From a bacterium (lineage in GTDB: Bacteria > Ratteibacteria > UBA8468 > B48-G9 > JAFGKM01): a DNA stretch of 64,000 nucleotides. A program made the translations under genes and the position numbers. The stretch covers positions 25,597 to 89,596 of the forward strand of contig JALNXB010000003.1 in NCBI GenBank assembly GCA_023230585.1. The letters are read 5' to 3'. The notes under the pieces were generated by a model, which saw only the letters and a program-made list of their open reading frames with translations, was not told the origin of the DNA and searched no databases. Of the stretch, positions 55,343 through 64,000 are shown in pieces. Positions within the stretch are counted from its first letter, which is position 1. Each line of letters begins with the position of its first letter.

Positions 55343-56398
55343 TTACTCTTCTACTGGTTCCCCGCACGAGTTCAATAGCCATCTTGGTCGCTTAATAAAT
55401 GGACCATTATTGAAAACTTGTTCTATCTCATTGCTTTTTTCAAGGTAATTAAAGCAACTGCGCATACATCCACGCGAACCACCTATACCTAAACCTCTCT
55501 GCCCCCAATGGCTGATATAATAATGGCCTTCTATAATATATCCAGAAGGATGTTCTTCTGTTTTACGCCATTGCCCAGTAGACATAGGCCAGCAGAATTT
55601 ATATGCGGTTTCTTCAGAAACATCTTGTTTCATCACATCAAAACAATATCCAGGCATGGCCTCTGATATGAACGGCGATAATCTTGGGTCTCCGCCATGA
55701 TACATCAGGGTACATTTACCCATATCAACATCTGCCCAGCGATAGATTTTGTCTTCAATTTTTATCTCAATAAATTTATTCTCTTTAATATGAGGAATAG
55801 CGCCAGTACAGCCCTTTACACATGCCATATCCAGTTTACATATAGAATTTGGCTCAACAAGAGGGTCTGGCTCAAGTTCAAGATCTGTTAGTATTGCTGC
55901 AAGCCTTTGTCTGGGTCCAAATTTTTTCGTAAGAAACACCTTTGACCACCCTATTTCTCCCACTCCGGCAGCAACCCCTGCAATCCTTATAGCAAGATTA
56001 ACATCAGGAACAATGCCCCCTTTTCTTAATGGTTTTGCATCAGGTGGAGGGTTCGTAAACGCCAAACCAGAATACGCAGGAACACCTTCATAACCAAAAT
56101 TTTCTATAAAACAACAGGTCTCATAAAGAGGCATTTGTAGAAAGAAGGTATTAAGAAGCCCTGAATAATCAAAATAAGAATAATTAGGCCAGTAAGTACC
56201 TTCCTCTATCCCTCTCCATCCTCCTCTTACAATCCTTCTGCCAACGACTATCACCGACTTTACTTCAGGAAAAATGCTCGCTGGATGCATCCGAGCAGGA
56301 GCACCTTCAAATCTTTCAATGTTTGCAACCCCAAAAAGGTCAAGCCCTCTTGATAAGGCATATTCTTTTATTTCCTTTTTTGTTGGTTTTCTTTTCAT
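55343..56398 (-). CDS. QueG/reductive-dehalogenase-like protein, copy 1
   Basis: A 351-residue protein. The N-terminal part (residues about 10-60: GLDLFGVANIERFEGAPARM, then VKSVIVVGRRI) resembles the cobalamin-binding domain of epoxyqueuosine reductase and reductive dehalogenases. The C-terminal region is cysteine-bearing (ICKLDMACVKGC, GSRGCMRSCFNYL), but the regular CxxCxxCxxxCP double-cluster motif of QueG is not present. There is no Tat signal. A close paralogue lies at 56731-57576. The function is unknown; a cofactor-dependent reductase or demethylase-type protein is possible. It is probably cotranscribed with that paralogue. Confidence 0.7.
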   Translation of the reverse strand: MKRKPTKKEIKEYALSRGLDLFGVANIERFEGAPARMHPASIFPEVKSVIVVGRRIVRGGWRGIEEGTYWPNYSYFDYSGLLNTFFLQMPLYETCCFIENFGYEGVPAYSGLAFTNPPPDAKPLRKGGIVPDVNLAIRIAGVAAGVGEIGWSKVFLTKKFGPRQRLAAILTDLELEPDPLVEPNSICKLDMACVKGCTGAIPHIKENKFIEIKIEDKIYRWADVDMGKCTLMYHGGDPRLSPFISEAMPGYCFDVMKQDVSEETAYKFCWPMSTGQWRKTEEHPSGYIIEGHYYISHWGQRGLGIGGSRGCMRSCFNYLEKSNEIEQVFNNGPFIKRPRWLLNSCGEPVEE

Positions 56399-56730
56399 TT
56401 GTTTCTCTCCATATTATAAATGGTTCTACCAAATTCAACGCTTTTTGCTTGTCTTACGAGGAGCGACTTAGCTCAATGTTTCTGTGGGAACTTGTCCCGA
56501 GTACCCCCGAGGGATAAAACTTGTAAGGCAAACTACAAAAAAACGAGATTCCGGATCAAGTCTGGAATGACATATAAGGGGGTAACCCTCGTCTTTATCC
56601 TATACACTATTGTTTATTACCCTTCCTTTTCCGCCTTCGGCGAGATTGCCACGCTAAGAGGCGCTCGCAAAGACGGAATGGGGGTAACGTATAAAAACGA
56701 AAGCGTAAAGCAAAAGCCCCACCACAGACG
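56399..56730. repeat. Intergenic repeat mosaic G
   Basis: A 332-base gap between the two QueG-like genes, without a supported gene. Modules present are TGTCCCGAGTACCCCCGAGG with GATAAAAC near 56487-56520, AAACGAGATTCCGGATCAAG with TGACATATAAGGGGG near 56540-56582, and TTTTCCGCCTTCGGCGAGAT with GCCACGCTAAGAGGCGCTCG near 56630-56668. Apparent ORFs here are translated repeats. Confidence 0.7.
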
Positions 56731-57576
56731 TTAAATTTTAAACAGGTTAGTGTCAGGAAGTACTACCCAAGGTTTTCTCTGTCTAAAATCCAACTCAAAC
56801 TTGTTTTTTATTCTGTTGTTTCTCTCAAGATAATCAGAATAACTTCTTATACATACCGCTGCCAATCTATCAGGTTTACCGGCGGGGTGAGAAGGGTTTG
56901 CCATTGCTCCATTTTTACAGGATGAACAAATATTGTAGTCAATTTCTGCTACAAGCATCTTCTTACCAGCAATAGTAATTTCTTTTTCCCCTATAAATGC
57001 TCCAAGCGGACAGAAGTTTTTAAATTCGCTCTCACGCGGGCAAATATCTTCAACAACTATAGGGTCAGGTTCAATCTCAGCATCAGTAAGAATCATCTGT
57101 ATACGTTGACGAGGTCCAAATTCTGGTGTAACAAGAACCCCACAGTACCCTATCTCTCCGACTCCTGCCCTAACTGCTGCATCTTCAAAATCAAGAAGAA
57201 CATTCGGCTTTAATCCCCCTTGTTTAACTGAAACACCCATTGTTGGAACTTCAGGCGGAATATTAGGTAGAGGCACGGCTTCCCATCCATTATCCTCAAG
57301 AAACTCTGATACTGAGAACGTCGTTACGGCAGTAAACCTATTTTCAAGCCAATCTGCGCCGAAAAACAGGTAGTTAGTAAAATTGGTACCTTCTTCAACA
57401 CCCCTCAAAGTCCCTCTTGTAATACGTCTACCGATAATTATTATAGATTTTGTTTCAGGGAAAATTGAAGAAGGATGTTTTTCGGCAGGCAATTCTTTGA
57501 ATCTTTCAATATTTGCTATACCTACAATATCTGCTCCTACCTTTCTTGCGTATTCTTTTAGTCTGTTTTTGTCCAT
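56731..57576 (-). CDS. QueG/reductive-dehalogenase-like protein, copy 2
   Basis: A 281-residue paralogue of the 55343-56398 protein, sharing GADIVGIANIERFKELPAEK, SIIIIGRRITRGTLRGVEEG and VGEIGYCGVLVTPEFGPRQR. The C-terminal region has ICPRESEFKNFCPLGA and NICSSCKNGAM, again an incomplete cluster pattern. It lacks the long C-terminal extension of copy 1. The duplicated, cysteine-variant pair suggests sub-functionalisation. The ATG at 57576 follows a short AT-rich leader, with the M20 hydrolase gene further upstream. Confidence 0.7.
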   Translation of the reverse strand: MDKNRLKEYARKVGADIVGIANIERFKELPAEKHPSSIFPETKSIIIIGRRITRGTLRGVEEGTNFTNYLFFGADWLENRFTAVTTFSVSEFLEDNGWEAVPLPNIPPEVPTMGVSVKQGGLKPNVLLDFEDAAVRAGVGEIGYCGVLVTPEFGPRQRIQMILTDAEIEPDPIVVEDICPRESEFKNFCPLGAFIGEKEITIAGKKMLVAEIDYNICSSCKNGAMANPSHPAGKPDRLAAVCIRSYSDYLERNNRIKNKFELDFRQRKPWVVLPDTNLFKI

Positions 57577-57897
57577 TTTTGCTCCATTAACAAAGTTTAA
57601 ATTGTTTTTTTATAGTAACAGAAAGAATTTGAGAAGATATTAATAAATAATATCTCACTTGATAAAAATACTGTAGTTTACAGTTTATTTTTAGGTTAAA
57701 CCTATTAAAACTTGATAGTTTTACTATTATATCACTATATATCGATTTATCAAAATGCGTAACTCCTTATACAAATGGGTTTTATGGAAGGGCAAAGGAG
57801 AGGTGAAATCAGAAAAAGGAAAGAAGAAAAACGAGATTCCGGATCAAGTCCGGAATGACATATAAGGGGGCAAAGGCAGAGAAAACAGTATAAATAA
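57577..57897. repeat. Intergenic repeat H and AT-rich spacer
   Basis: The 321-base gap contains AAAACGAGATTCCGGATCAA with TGACATATAAGGGGG at 57829-57870. The remainder is AT-rich with no ORF, RNA or terminator that I can support. The palindromic core TTCCGGATCAAGTCCGGAA can form a stem of seven pairs. Confidence 0.6.
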
Positions 57898-59229
57898 TTA
57901 CGGCAGTTGCTTTGGATGAAGCAGAGGGTCGAATTTAAAATCTTTTGTTCCAGTTTCAAATTCCGCAACTACCTTATTGAGAAGTTTCTTGTCTGTAAAA
58001 AGATCGATAGCTGTGCCAGCAAGAACCTTAGCTGCTTTTAACATACCTTTATGGGCAAAAGGTAATTTTGTTTGCATAGTATATTCTCTGTTATGAGCAG
58101 TAGTTCCTTTGCAAACACAAGCAACCGAACACCCTCCCAAAGGAGCCAACCAAGAAACAGTTTGTTCATCGCTTGACGCTCGCCCTTGAGTACCTTGAAG
58201 GTTGGTAGATATTGTTTTTGAAAACTCTCCTTCTTTCCCAAGAAGTTTGACCCTTTCAATATCAGAGCGACTTACAGTTGGAGGTCCAAAAAGAAGAAAG
58301 TTGTCAAGAACTATTTGTGCCATAGATTGATTTTTTAGACGGTTATATATAGCAGAAATTTTTGAAACTTTCATTTTTGTTTCAGTAGATATAGATGCCC
58401 CTTTAGCGCATAGTGTAACCCGGCGGGTAATATCATCTACCTGTTCACGATTTTTGCTTCTTACATAGTACCAAATTTTTGCGTATTCAGGTACAACGTT
58501 TGGAGCATTACCACCTTCAGATATAACAGAATGTATGCGAACATCCTCTGGAATATGTTCTCTTAAATAGTTTACAGATATATCCATAAGAATTGCGGCA
58601 TCGAGAGCACTTCTGCCTTTGTGTGGTGACCCAGCAGCATGAGATGCTTTACCAAAAAACTCAAATACTAAAGAATCTACAGCAGACCCTCCTGCTGTTC
58701 TAATGCTGTTGCTCGCTGAAGGATGCCAACACAAACAAGCGTCCATACCTCTAAAACCTCCATCTCGTGCCATATAAGCCTTCCCAGCAGAGGTTTCTTC
58801 CGCAGGACAACCCCAGTACACAACCTTACCTTTTAAATTTAACTTTTCAAGAATTCTGCTAACAGTTACCACTCCAACTGCAGGTGCAACACCAAGAAGG
58901 TTATGTCCACAGCCGTGTCCATAGGTTCCAGGGTTTTCACCGCAGTTTGGTAATGCATCGTATTCACCCAACATACCGACAACTGGTTTCCCATCGCCTT
59001 TTTCTGCTTTAAAAGCAGTAGGCAAAACCTTGAAAGGCCAAGTGATTTTAAATCCGTTTGATTCTAAATATTGAGCAATAAGTTTTGAAGATTCTTTTTC
59101 CATTAAAGGAGGTTCTGCAAGTTTCCATATCTCATCGGCAAGTTTTACAGCAACATCTTCTTCTGTTTTCACAATCTTTTTTATCAGATTCTTCTTTTTT
59201 TCTGTTTTAATGCCCAATATAGCCTCCAT
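57898..59229 (-). CDS. AbgB-like M20 family amidohydrolase
   Basis: A 443-residue metal-dependent amidohydrolase of the M20 family, AbgB branch. It has GMLGEYDALPNCGENPGTYG, YGHGCGHNLLG with the metal-binding His and the general Asp region, a YWGCPAEETSAGKAYMARDG stretch with the catalytic Glu pair, and FGKASHAAGSPHKGRSALDA leading into the dimerisation domain. AbgB cleaves aminobenzoyl-glutamate; relatives hydrolyse N-acyl amino acids. The ATG at 59229 is preceded by weak sequence, and the TTG five codons later has GGAGG upstream, so the start is uncertain. It follows the DegT aminotransferase gene by 29 bases. Confidence 0.88.
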   Translation of the reverse strand: MEAILGIKTEKKKNLIKKIVKTEEDVAVKLADEIWKLAEPPLMEKESSKLIAQYLESNGFKITWPFKVLPTAFKAEKGDGKPVVGMLGEYDALPNCGENPGTYGHGCGHNLLGVAPAVGVVTVSRILEKLNLKGKVVYWGCPAEETSAGKAYMARDGGFRGMDACLCWHPSASNSIRTAGGSAVDSLVFEFFGKASHAAGSPHKGRSALDAAILMDISVNYLREHIPEDVRIHSVISEGGNAPNVVPEYAKIWYYVRSKNREQVDDITRRVTLCAKGASISTETKMKVSKISAIYNRLKNQSMAQIVLDNFLLFGPPTVSRSDIERVKLLGKEGEFSKTISTNLQGTQGRASSDEQTVSWLAPLGGCSVACVCKGTTAHNREYTMQTKLPFAHKGMLKAAKVLAGTAIDLFTDKKLLNKVVAEFETGTKDFKFDPLLHPKQLP

Positions 59230-59258
59230 TAACTTTAGAAATCTCTCTTTAAAAAATC

Positions 59259-60482
59259 TTATTTCATATAAGCTTTTGCAACCTTATTGAAAACCTCTAT
59301 ATATTTTTTTAGATGCTCAACTTCATAAATAGGATGAGTAAAAAGAGATATAGTCCTATCAAAGAGCCATTTTGCTGTCTTACATTCTAATGTTGGGTCA
59401 TACAAATTGCGTGCTTTCATATAATCAATATATGCCTTCTCTTTATACAACTCAGGCCATAAAGCTCCGTAGACAGGTACCCCTTCTGCTTCCATTGCTT
59501 TTTTAAACTGTTTGATATCAACCTTTAACTTATCTACATCAAGAACAATAGGTGCCCACCAGAAAGAGTTCTGTCTATCTTGGGTATCAAGCGGTGTATG
59601 TAAAACAAGTGGATGAGTTTTGAGAGTTTCAGTTAAAAATCTGCCATACTTTTTTCTTAAAGGTAAGTTCCAATCATCCATCCTCTCAAGTTCGCATAGA
59701 CCTAACACCGACTGTATCTCTGTCATTCTATAGTTGAACCCTATCTTATCGTGAGTATAGAGAAACTCCTGTTCAAATTTAATCATATCCAGTCCTTCAT
59801 CTGTATTAAAACCGTAGTCTCTCAGAGAAAAACATTTCAGGTATATATCTTTGTTATCAGTAATAACAGCGCCACCCTCCCCACCAGTTATTAGGTGTTT
59901 GGTATGACACAGGTTAAAACAACCAACATCACCAATAGTGCCTGTTTTTTTACCTTTATACTGACCTCCAAAACATTCGGTACAATCCTCCATAACGAAA
60001 AGATTGTTTTTTTGTGCAATATCCAAAATAGGCCCCATATCAGACACAACACCGTACATATGAGAAACTATAATCGCTTTTGTCTTTTTAGTAACCTTTT
60101 TTTCTACCTCTTTCGGGTCAATTGTATGAGAAAAATCAACATCTACAAGGATTGGTATTGCCCCTATATTTAAAATTGCAAATAGAGGAGGGAAATACAT
60201 ATAAGATGGACATATAATCTCGTCCCCCTCGCCTAACCCTGCAGCCAAAAGAGCTAAATGAAACGCACCATACTCGTTTACTGTTGTTACACAGTATTTT
60301 GAATTATGCCATTCTGCAAGTTTTTTTTCAAACTGGTTACCGTAAGTGCCACCCCAATAATTAAGTTTTCTTGTTTTTAGAGGTTCAAGCACCATATTGA
60401 AAGATTTTTCAGAAAAAGCAGGCCATCCAGGAAACGGTTTATTGTTAACTGGAGTTCCGCCTTCTATTGCTAATTTTTCCAT
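59259..60482 (-). CDS. DegT/DnrJ/EryC1/StrS-family aminotransferase
   Basis: A 407-residue PLP enzyme. It has SKYCVTTVNEYGAFHLAL (cofactor phosphate region), VMEDCTECFGGQYKG with the cofactor-binding Asp, and CHTKHLITGGEGGAVITD containing the PLP lysine and the GEGG motif typical of the family. Members aminate keto-sugars or cyclitols. It starts GTPVNNKPFPGWP, the usual family opening. The next gene upstream is a class III aminotransferase, and the downstream gene is an amidohydrolase. AAGGAGATATT precedes the ATG. Confidence 0.93.
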   Translation of the reverse strand: MEKLAIEGGTPVNNKPFPGWPAFSEKSFNMVLEPLKTRKLNYWGGTYGNQFEKKLAEWHNSKYCVTTVNEYGAFHLALLAAGLGEGDEIICPSYMYFPPLFAILNIGAIPILVDVDFSHTIDPKEVEKKVTKKTKAIIVSHMYGVVSDMGPILDIAQKNNLFVMEDCTECFGGQYKGKKTGTIGDVGCFNLCHTKHLITGGEGGAVITDNKDIYLKCFSLRDYGFNTDEGLDMIKFEQEFLYTHDKIGFNYRMTEIQSVLGLCELERMDDWNLPLRKKYGRFLTETLKTHPLVLHTPLDTQDRQNSFWWAPIVLDVDKLKVDIKQFKKAMEAEGVPVYGALWPELYKEKAYIDYMKARNLYDPTLECKTAKWLFDRTISLFTHPIYEVEHLKKYIEVFNKVAKAYMK

Positions 60483-60496
60483 AATATCTCCTTACT

Positions 60497-61846
60497 TTAC
60501 AAACTTTTCATAATCAAGTTAATTCCTTCTTCAACCATCCCTAACATCTCGTCAACTTCGTCTTTGGTAATAATGATTGAAGGCGCTATAACTAAAATAT
60601 CTGCATTGTTTCTTAAAATCATCCCTTTTTCCCAACAAAAATCTCTTATTCTGTTTCCAACTTGGAGTTTTGGTTCAAAAGGTATTTTGTTATCTCTATC
60701 TTTTAACAGTTCAACAGCCCACAATGTGCCCATACCTCTAAAATTTCCTACAATAGGATATTTTTCGTATAAATTTTCAAGCTTACTTTTTATATAATCG
60801 CCTATCTGGCTGGCGTACTCTATAAGGTTGTCTCTTTCAATTATTTCGAGAGTCTTAAGGGCGGCTATACAAGAAGCTGTATGCCCACCAAAAGTTGAAC
60901 CTGAACGAAACTCGCTTCCAGATTTTCTGAAAACATCATAAATTTCAGGTTTAGTCATAGTTATTCCCAACGGTAGATAAGCTGCAGTAATTGCTTTACC
61001 AATAGTAAGCATATCAGGAACAACGTTCCAATGTTCGCAAGCAAACCATTTTCCTGTTTTAGCTATACCTGTTTGGATTTCATCAAAAATTAGCAGTATA
61101 TTATTTTTAGTACAGATTTCTCTTACCCTTTCAAGATATCCGTCTGGAGGTACAGGATACCCAGTATTCGAGCCAGGTATTGGGTCCATAATAACAGCAG
61201 CTATAGAGTCTGAACCTTCCCAATCTATAAGTTTTTCCAGAGTTTTAACACATAAGAGGTTACAATTTCCTGGTTCAAGCTCAAACTCGCAACGGGTACA
61301 ATTGGCTGAAGGCGCAAAAAGGTAGCCAGGCATTAAAGGTTCAAATGGGGTTCTGAAATAAGGTAAGCCAGTTGCAGAAACTGCTCCCAAAGTAGTGCCA
61401 TGGTAAGAGAAACGTCTTGCTATAACTTTATATTTACTTTTTTGTCCTTTCTCCCAAAAATATTGTCTTGCCAATTTTATAGCAGTCTCGTTTGCTTCAG
61501 AACCACTATTGAGAAAGAAAGATACCTCAAGGTCTCCAGGCGCAATTTCGGACAATTTCTTTGCCAAATCTATTAAAGGTACGGTGAAAGTGTCACCAAT
61601 ATTAGGAAAAAATTCAAGTTCTTTTAGTTGAGAGAATACCGATTCTGCAATTTCTTTGTTTCCGTGTCCAAGTATGGAGGTTACAAGAGAAGAAAAAGTA
61701 TCAAAATATTTTTTCCCTTCAATATCGTATAGATAGATTCCTTCGCCTTTTACAAAAACCTTTGGCTCTTTTACTAAAGAATCGTAAGTAGCCCAGTGCG
61801 GTATGATATATTTTATCGCATCTTTTTTAATTCTATTTACTTCCAT
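60497..61846 (-). CDS. Class III (omega-type) aminotransferase
   Basis: A 449-residue PLP enzyme of class III. It has FFLNSGSEANETAIKLARQY (PLP phosphate loop), SYHGTTLGAVSATG, LLIFDEIQTGIAKTGKWFAC with the cofactor Asp, and MLTIGKAITAAYLPLG with the Schiff-base lysine. Members act on omega-amino acids, amines or aminated sugars. A cysteine-rich insert (CTRCEFELEPGNCNLLC) near residues 187-203 is unusual and may bind zinc. AGGAGG precedes the ATG. The DegT gene follows after 14 bases, suggesting a shared pathway. Confidence 0.92.
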   Translation of the reverse strand: MEVNRIKKDAIKYIIPHWATYDSLVKEPKVFVKGEGIYLYDIEGKKYFDTFSSLVTSILGHGNKEIAESVFSQLKELEFFPNIGDTFTVPLIDLAKKLSEIAPGDLEVSFFLNSGSEANETAIKLARQYFWEKGQKSKYKVIARRFSYHGTTLGAVSATGLPYFRTPFEPLMPGYLFAPSANCTRCEFELEPGNCNLLCVKTLEKLIDWEGSDSIAAVIMDPIPGSNTGYPVPPDGYLERVREICTKNNILLIFDEIQTGIAKTGKWFACEHWNVVPDMLTIGKAITAAYLPLGITMTKPEIYDVFRKSGSEFRSGSTFGGHTASCIAALKTLEIIERDNLIEYASQIGDYIKSKLENLYEKYPIVGNFRGMGTLWAVELLKDRDNKIPFEPKLQVGNRIRDFCWEKGMILRNNADILVIAPSIIITKDEVDEMLGMVEEGINLIMKSL

Positions 61847-62195
61847 TTCTCCTCCTATACAGTAAAATTTTCATATTGGTATGCTTATTTATACAAATTT
61901 AGTATATTATAAAAGAGTGATTTCTCCAAAATTCTTTGTGAACTACTATTTTTTCAATAACATAGAGTCTTATTTAGGTTTCTTAACTTATATAGGTATG
62001 AAATTCTCTAATATAAAGTTAGGTAAAAAGATAAAGGTCTCAGATTTCTACGTCACAAATAATCCTTCAAAAACCTATGGGACAAGAACGTTAAAAAATC
62101 AGTAGAACAAGATATTCATCTCAACTATTTTTAACCTTTTTTTGCCTTATGAAAATATTTACACAAAATATAAAAAAACTTCCTTATTGCTAAAC
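61847..62195. other. AT-rich intergenic region
   Basis: A 349-base gap. It holds the leader of the aminotransferase operon (minus strand) and the end of the MORN gene (minus strand). A 74-residue plus-strand frame runs through part of it, but it lacks a ribosome binding site and recognisable features. I see no hairpin or repeat of the other families. Confidence 0.5.
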
Positions 62196-63566
62196 CTACT
62201 TTCTTGGGTGCCCAAAAGAAGATGGTCTGCTACCCTTAAGGGTTTTGAAATAGATGTTCATTTCATCCATAAAAGAAGATGCCTGTTTTCCAAAAGCAAG
62301 ATAAAAGGCTTTGTCCTGTGGCATTCCAGTATCTATCAGACGATAAAAAGATATAACTTTCCCAAAATTTCTCTTTTCTATCAGGTTGTAAACCATTAAG
62401 AGAGACATATTGTATATTGGGATGTTGCTATTCAGCCGTAGATTCTGAAAATCCATATAATTTGACAACTGGTGCGTATTAGGTAGAGAAGGAGCATTGC
62501 GAACATTTCTTTCGACCAGACTAATCTGTGTACCTATACTGTCCAATTTAGCTTCTTCAAGGGCTACCAGACGGAAATATTCAGCAGAACCTTCTTCTAT
62601 CCAGAAGTAAGCAGGTTTAATCCTTGAAAATTTATCGAGAATCTGATGAAACGACTCGTGTGCAAAAACATCATGCAAATCTCTAATACCGGTAACATGA
62701 TTGTAGTTCCCACCCCGTATAATAATAGTTTTTTGATTAGAAAGACTAACGCCCAAGGAACTTCCAATATCCTTTGCGACTACATCTTCACTAACTTTAG
62801 ATATAGAAGCTATAGATTTGATAAAACTCTGTGTATTGGCTGTTACTATGACCGTTATTGGTTCATCGAGAGTCAATTTATATTTTATAAAAAGTTCTGT
62901 CAAGATGTTTACAACTCTTTGAGTGTTCTCGCGAATCGCTTTAGTAACTCCCGGAGTGTAGGTCAACTTTAAATATGAGCTGTCTGTATACTGTTTTTTA
63001 GCTTCAATAAACTCATCGTCTTTCCACATCCCTTTAGAAACCGCACCGTCCCCCCATATCATTACGCCTTGACCTTCACGAATGCCATTGTTCAACTCAC
63101 CTTTATAAATAATTCCACTGGGCCATTTCATCACCCCCCACCCCGAAGGCTGCCCCTTATGCCAATCTCCATAATAATCAATACCGTTGGCTCCCTTGTG
63201 AAACCCGTGCCCTTCTTTTAATCCACCTTTATACGTGCCCTCATAATACTCGCCATTTGACCATTTGATTTTAACGTTTCCATCAAGTTTGCCTTCTTTC
63301 ATACTTGCGTTAGCTTCGCATTGCTTTTCTTTTCCATCTTTGCCTCTAACAACAAGCATAAGAGCACCCTGCCCCTCAGCTTTACCGTTCACAACAGGAC
63401 CGTTCCAATTTACCGATACGGGAGTGTAAACATCTGAAACCCAAGCTATTTTACATCCTGTTTTGAGGTCAAAAATCCATTGCTCCTCAGCTACAATAGC
63501 TGAATTTATTCCTAAAAAAAATATATTTACCAATATTAGATGAAAAATACTAAAAATTCTTTTCAT
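62196..63566 (-). CDS. Secreted MORN-repeat protein with gluzincin domain
   Basis: A 456-residue exported protein. The signal peptide is MKRIFSIFHLILVNIFFLGI to about residue 26. About 60-195 contain six to seven MORN-like repeats (EGTYKGGLKEGHGFH, GDWHKGQPSGWGVMKW, GELNNGIREGQGVM). From about residue 205 comes a peptidase-MA-like domain with the zinc motif HESFH, followed by WIEEGSAEYF, where the third zinc ligand Glu is expected. MORN repeats usually bind membranes or proteins, while the C-terminal domain should be a metallopeptidase. The combination in a secreted bacterial protein is uncommon. Confidence 0.88.
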   Translation of the reverse strand: MKRIFSIFHLILVNIFFLGINSAIVAEEQWIFDLKTGCKIAWVSDVYTPVSVNWNGPVVNGKAEGQGALMLVVRGKDGKEKQCEANASMKEGKLDGNVKIKWSNGEYYEGTYKGGLKEGHGFHKGANGIDYYGDWHKGQPSGWGVMKWPSGIIYKGELNNGIREGQGVMIWGDGAVSKGMWKDDEFIEAKKQYTDSSYLKLTYTPGVTKAIRENTQRVVNILTELFIKYKLTLDEPITVIVTANTQSFIKSIASISKVSEDVVAKDIGSSLGVSLSNQKTIIIRGGNYNHVTGIRDLHDVFAHESFHQILDKFSRIKPAYFWIEEGSAEYFRLVALEEAKLDSIGTQISLVERNVRNAPSLPNTHQLSNYMDFQNLRLNSNIPIYNMSLLMVYNLIEKRNFGKVISFYRLIDTGMPQDKAFYLAFGKQASSFMDEMNIYFKTLKGSRPSSFGHPRK

Positions 63567-64000
63567 ATATATATTTTACCTTTTATATTCAAAATCGTCC
63601 CCATAAAAATTATTTGTGAATATTCAGTAAACCACGTCTCGCTTAGTCGAGAACTTATCTGCATAAATCTTTTGTGCATACGAAAACTTGTTTGCACTAT
63701 ATACAAGTTTTGGATTTACTCACAATGTTTAGTAAATCTCAGCGAATCCTCCCACCTTTTATCTTTATATTTTGCCTTTATCGTTACGTATTCCTTTTTT
63801 CCTCGCCTGCTAACAGCCCCCCTCATCCCTGACCCTTCTCCCACAAGGGTAGAAGGCAAAAGCTTCTCATTTCTGCAAACTCGTAGGACAGACTATCTGC
63901 TCTGAACGGTGTTTACTGATGACTCACAATTATTTAAAAAAATATCAGAGACTATCATATATCTCAACACCTTATTTCCCTGCATTTAGGGAGTATATAA
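63567..64000. repeat. Terminal intergenic region with repeat module I
   Basis: No gene is supported in the final 434 bases. At 63818-63860 lies CCCCCCTCATCCCTGACCCT with CTTCTCCCACAAGGGTAGAA and GGCAAAAG, the same module as at 46018-46068 and, inverted, 28370-28410. A short direct-repeat-like pair (TTTGTGAATATTCAGTAAA near 63613 and CACAATGTTTAGTAAAT near 63721) may be coincidental. Confidence 0.55.

Noticed and set aside
61881..62105. 74-residue plus-strand frame in an AT-rich gap
   Set aside because: No Shine-Dalgarno, promoter or recognisable pattern; composition fits chance in AT-rich DNA.

Overview
The window is an AT-rich, densely coded bacterial chromosome segment that uses the standard stop codons. 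Several gene types point to an uncultured fermentative lineage of the PVC/Omnitrophota kind: two adjacent prepilin-like proteins with the [23 protein letters not shown] N-terminus, a neutral-ceramidase-like protein, secreted right-handed beta-helix proteins, several Gfo/Idh oxidoreductases, a V-type ATPase and an indolepyruvate ferredoxin oxidoreductase. The phylum is an inference from gene content, not a placement.

Region 1 (0.2-9.8 kb) is an aryl-acid locus. A minus-strand operon carries two phenylacetate-CoA ligase-like genes, two double-ACT proteins and two sodium:solute symporters. Each symporter is preceded by an overlapping one-helix microprotein of 32-33 residues. Divergently, iorA and iorB encode indolepyruvate ferredoxin oxidoreductase. 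Together they could interconvert external aryl acids, aryl-CoAs and aryl-pyruvates (aromatic amino acids). One symporter is frameshifted. Region 2 (9.8-17.3 kb) holds an SGNH hydrolase, a DUF192-like lipoprotein, a ceramidase-like protein and a 1401-residue secreted LamG/TPR/beta-helix/CBM9-like protein.

Region 3 (17.3-28.2 kb) is housekeeping: a partial V-ATPase set (K, E, C) with a type-4 uracil-DNA glycosylase inserted between E and C, a ferredoxin-fused EtfA with EtfB, an rpsP-trmD-rplS-yraN operon interrupted by a Gfo/Idh gene, a DUF1846 protein, a CoaC-like flavoprotein and tRNA-Arg(CCU). Subunit K carries the full residue set of sodium-binding rotors.

Region 4 (28.3-41.6 kb) is an accessory island. 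It has an intact IS1634-like element next to a probably 5'-truncated gene, then a minus-strand defence operon: a PLD-SNF2 helicase, an Eco57I-like N6 DNA methyltransferase, a detached methylase tail peptide, a four-helix membrane protein with a peptidoglycan glycosyltransferase (GT51) domain, a decayed LAGLIDADG-type gene, a PD-(D/E)XK nuclease and an ImmA/IrrE-tail remnant. The GT51 protein is the most unusual item: it lies inside a restriction operon, and its charge distribution predicts a cytoplasmic catalytic domain.

Region 5 (41.7-64 kb) contains a GH20-like hydrolase with NamZ (DUF1343), an iron-sulfur-flavoprotein-like reductase, a lexA-small gene-dinB SOS cassette with a palindrome filling the promoter spacer, a surface/secretion group (Ycf48-like repeats, beta-helix plus PKD, two prepilins), two QueG-like paralogues, an AbgB-like M20 hydrolase, two PLP aminotransferases and a secreted MORN-gluzincin protein. 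Nine or so intergenic regions carry mosaics of the same short repeat modules.
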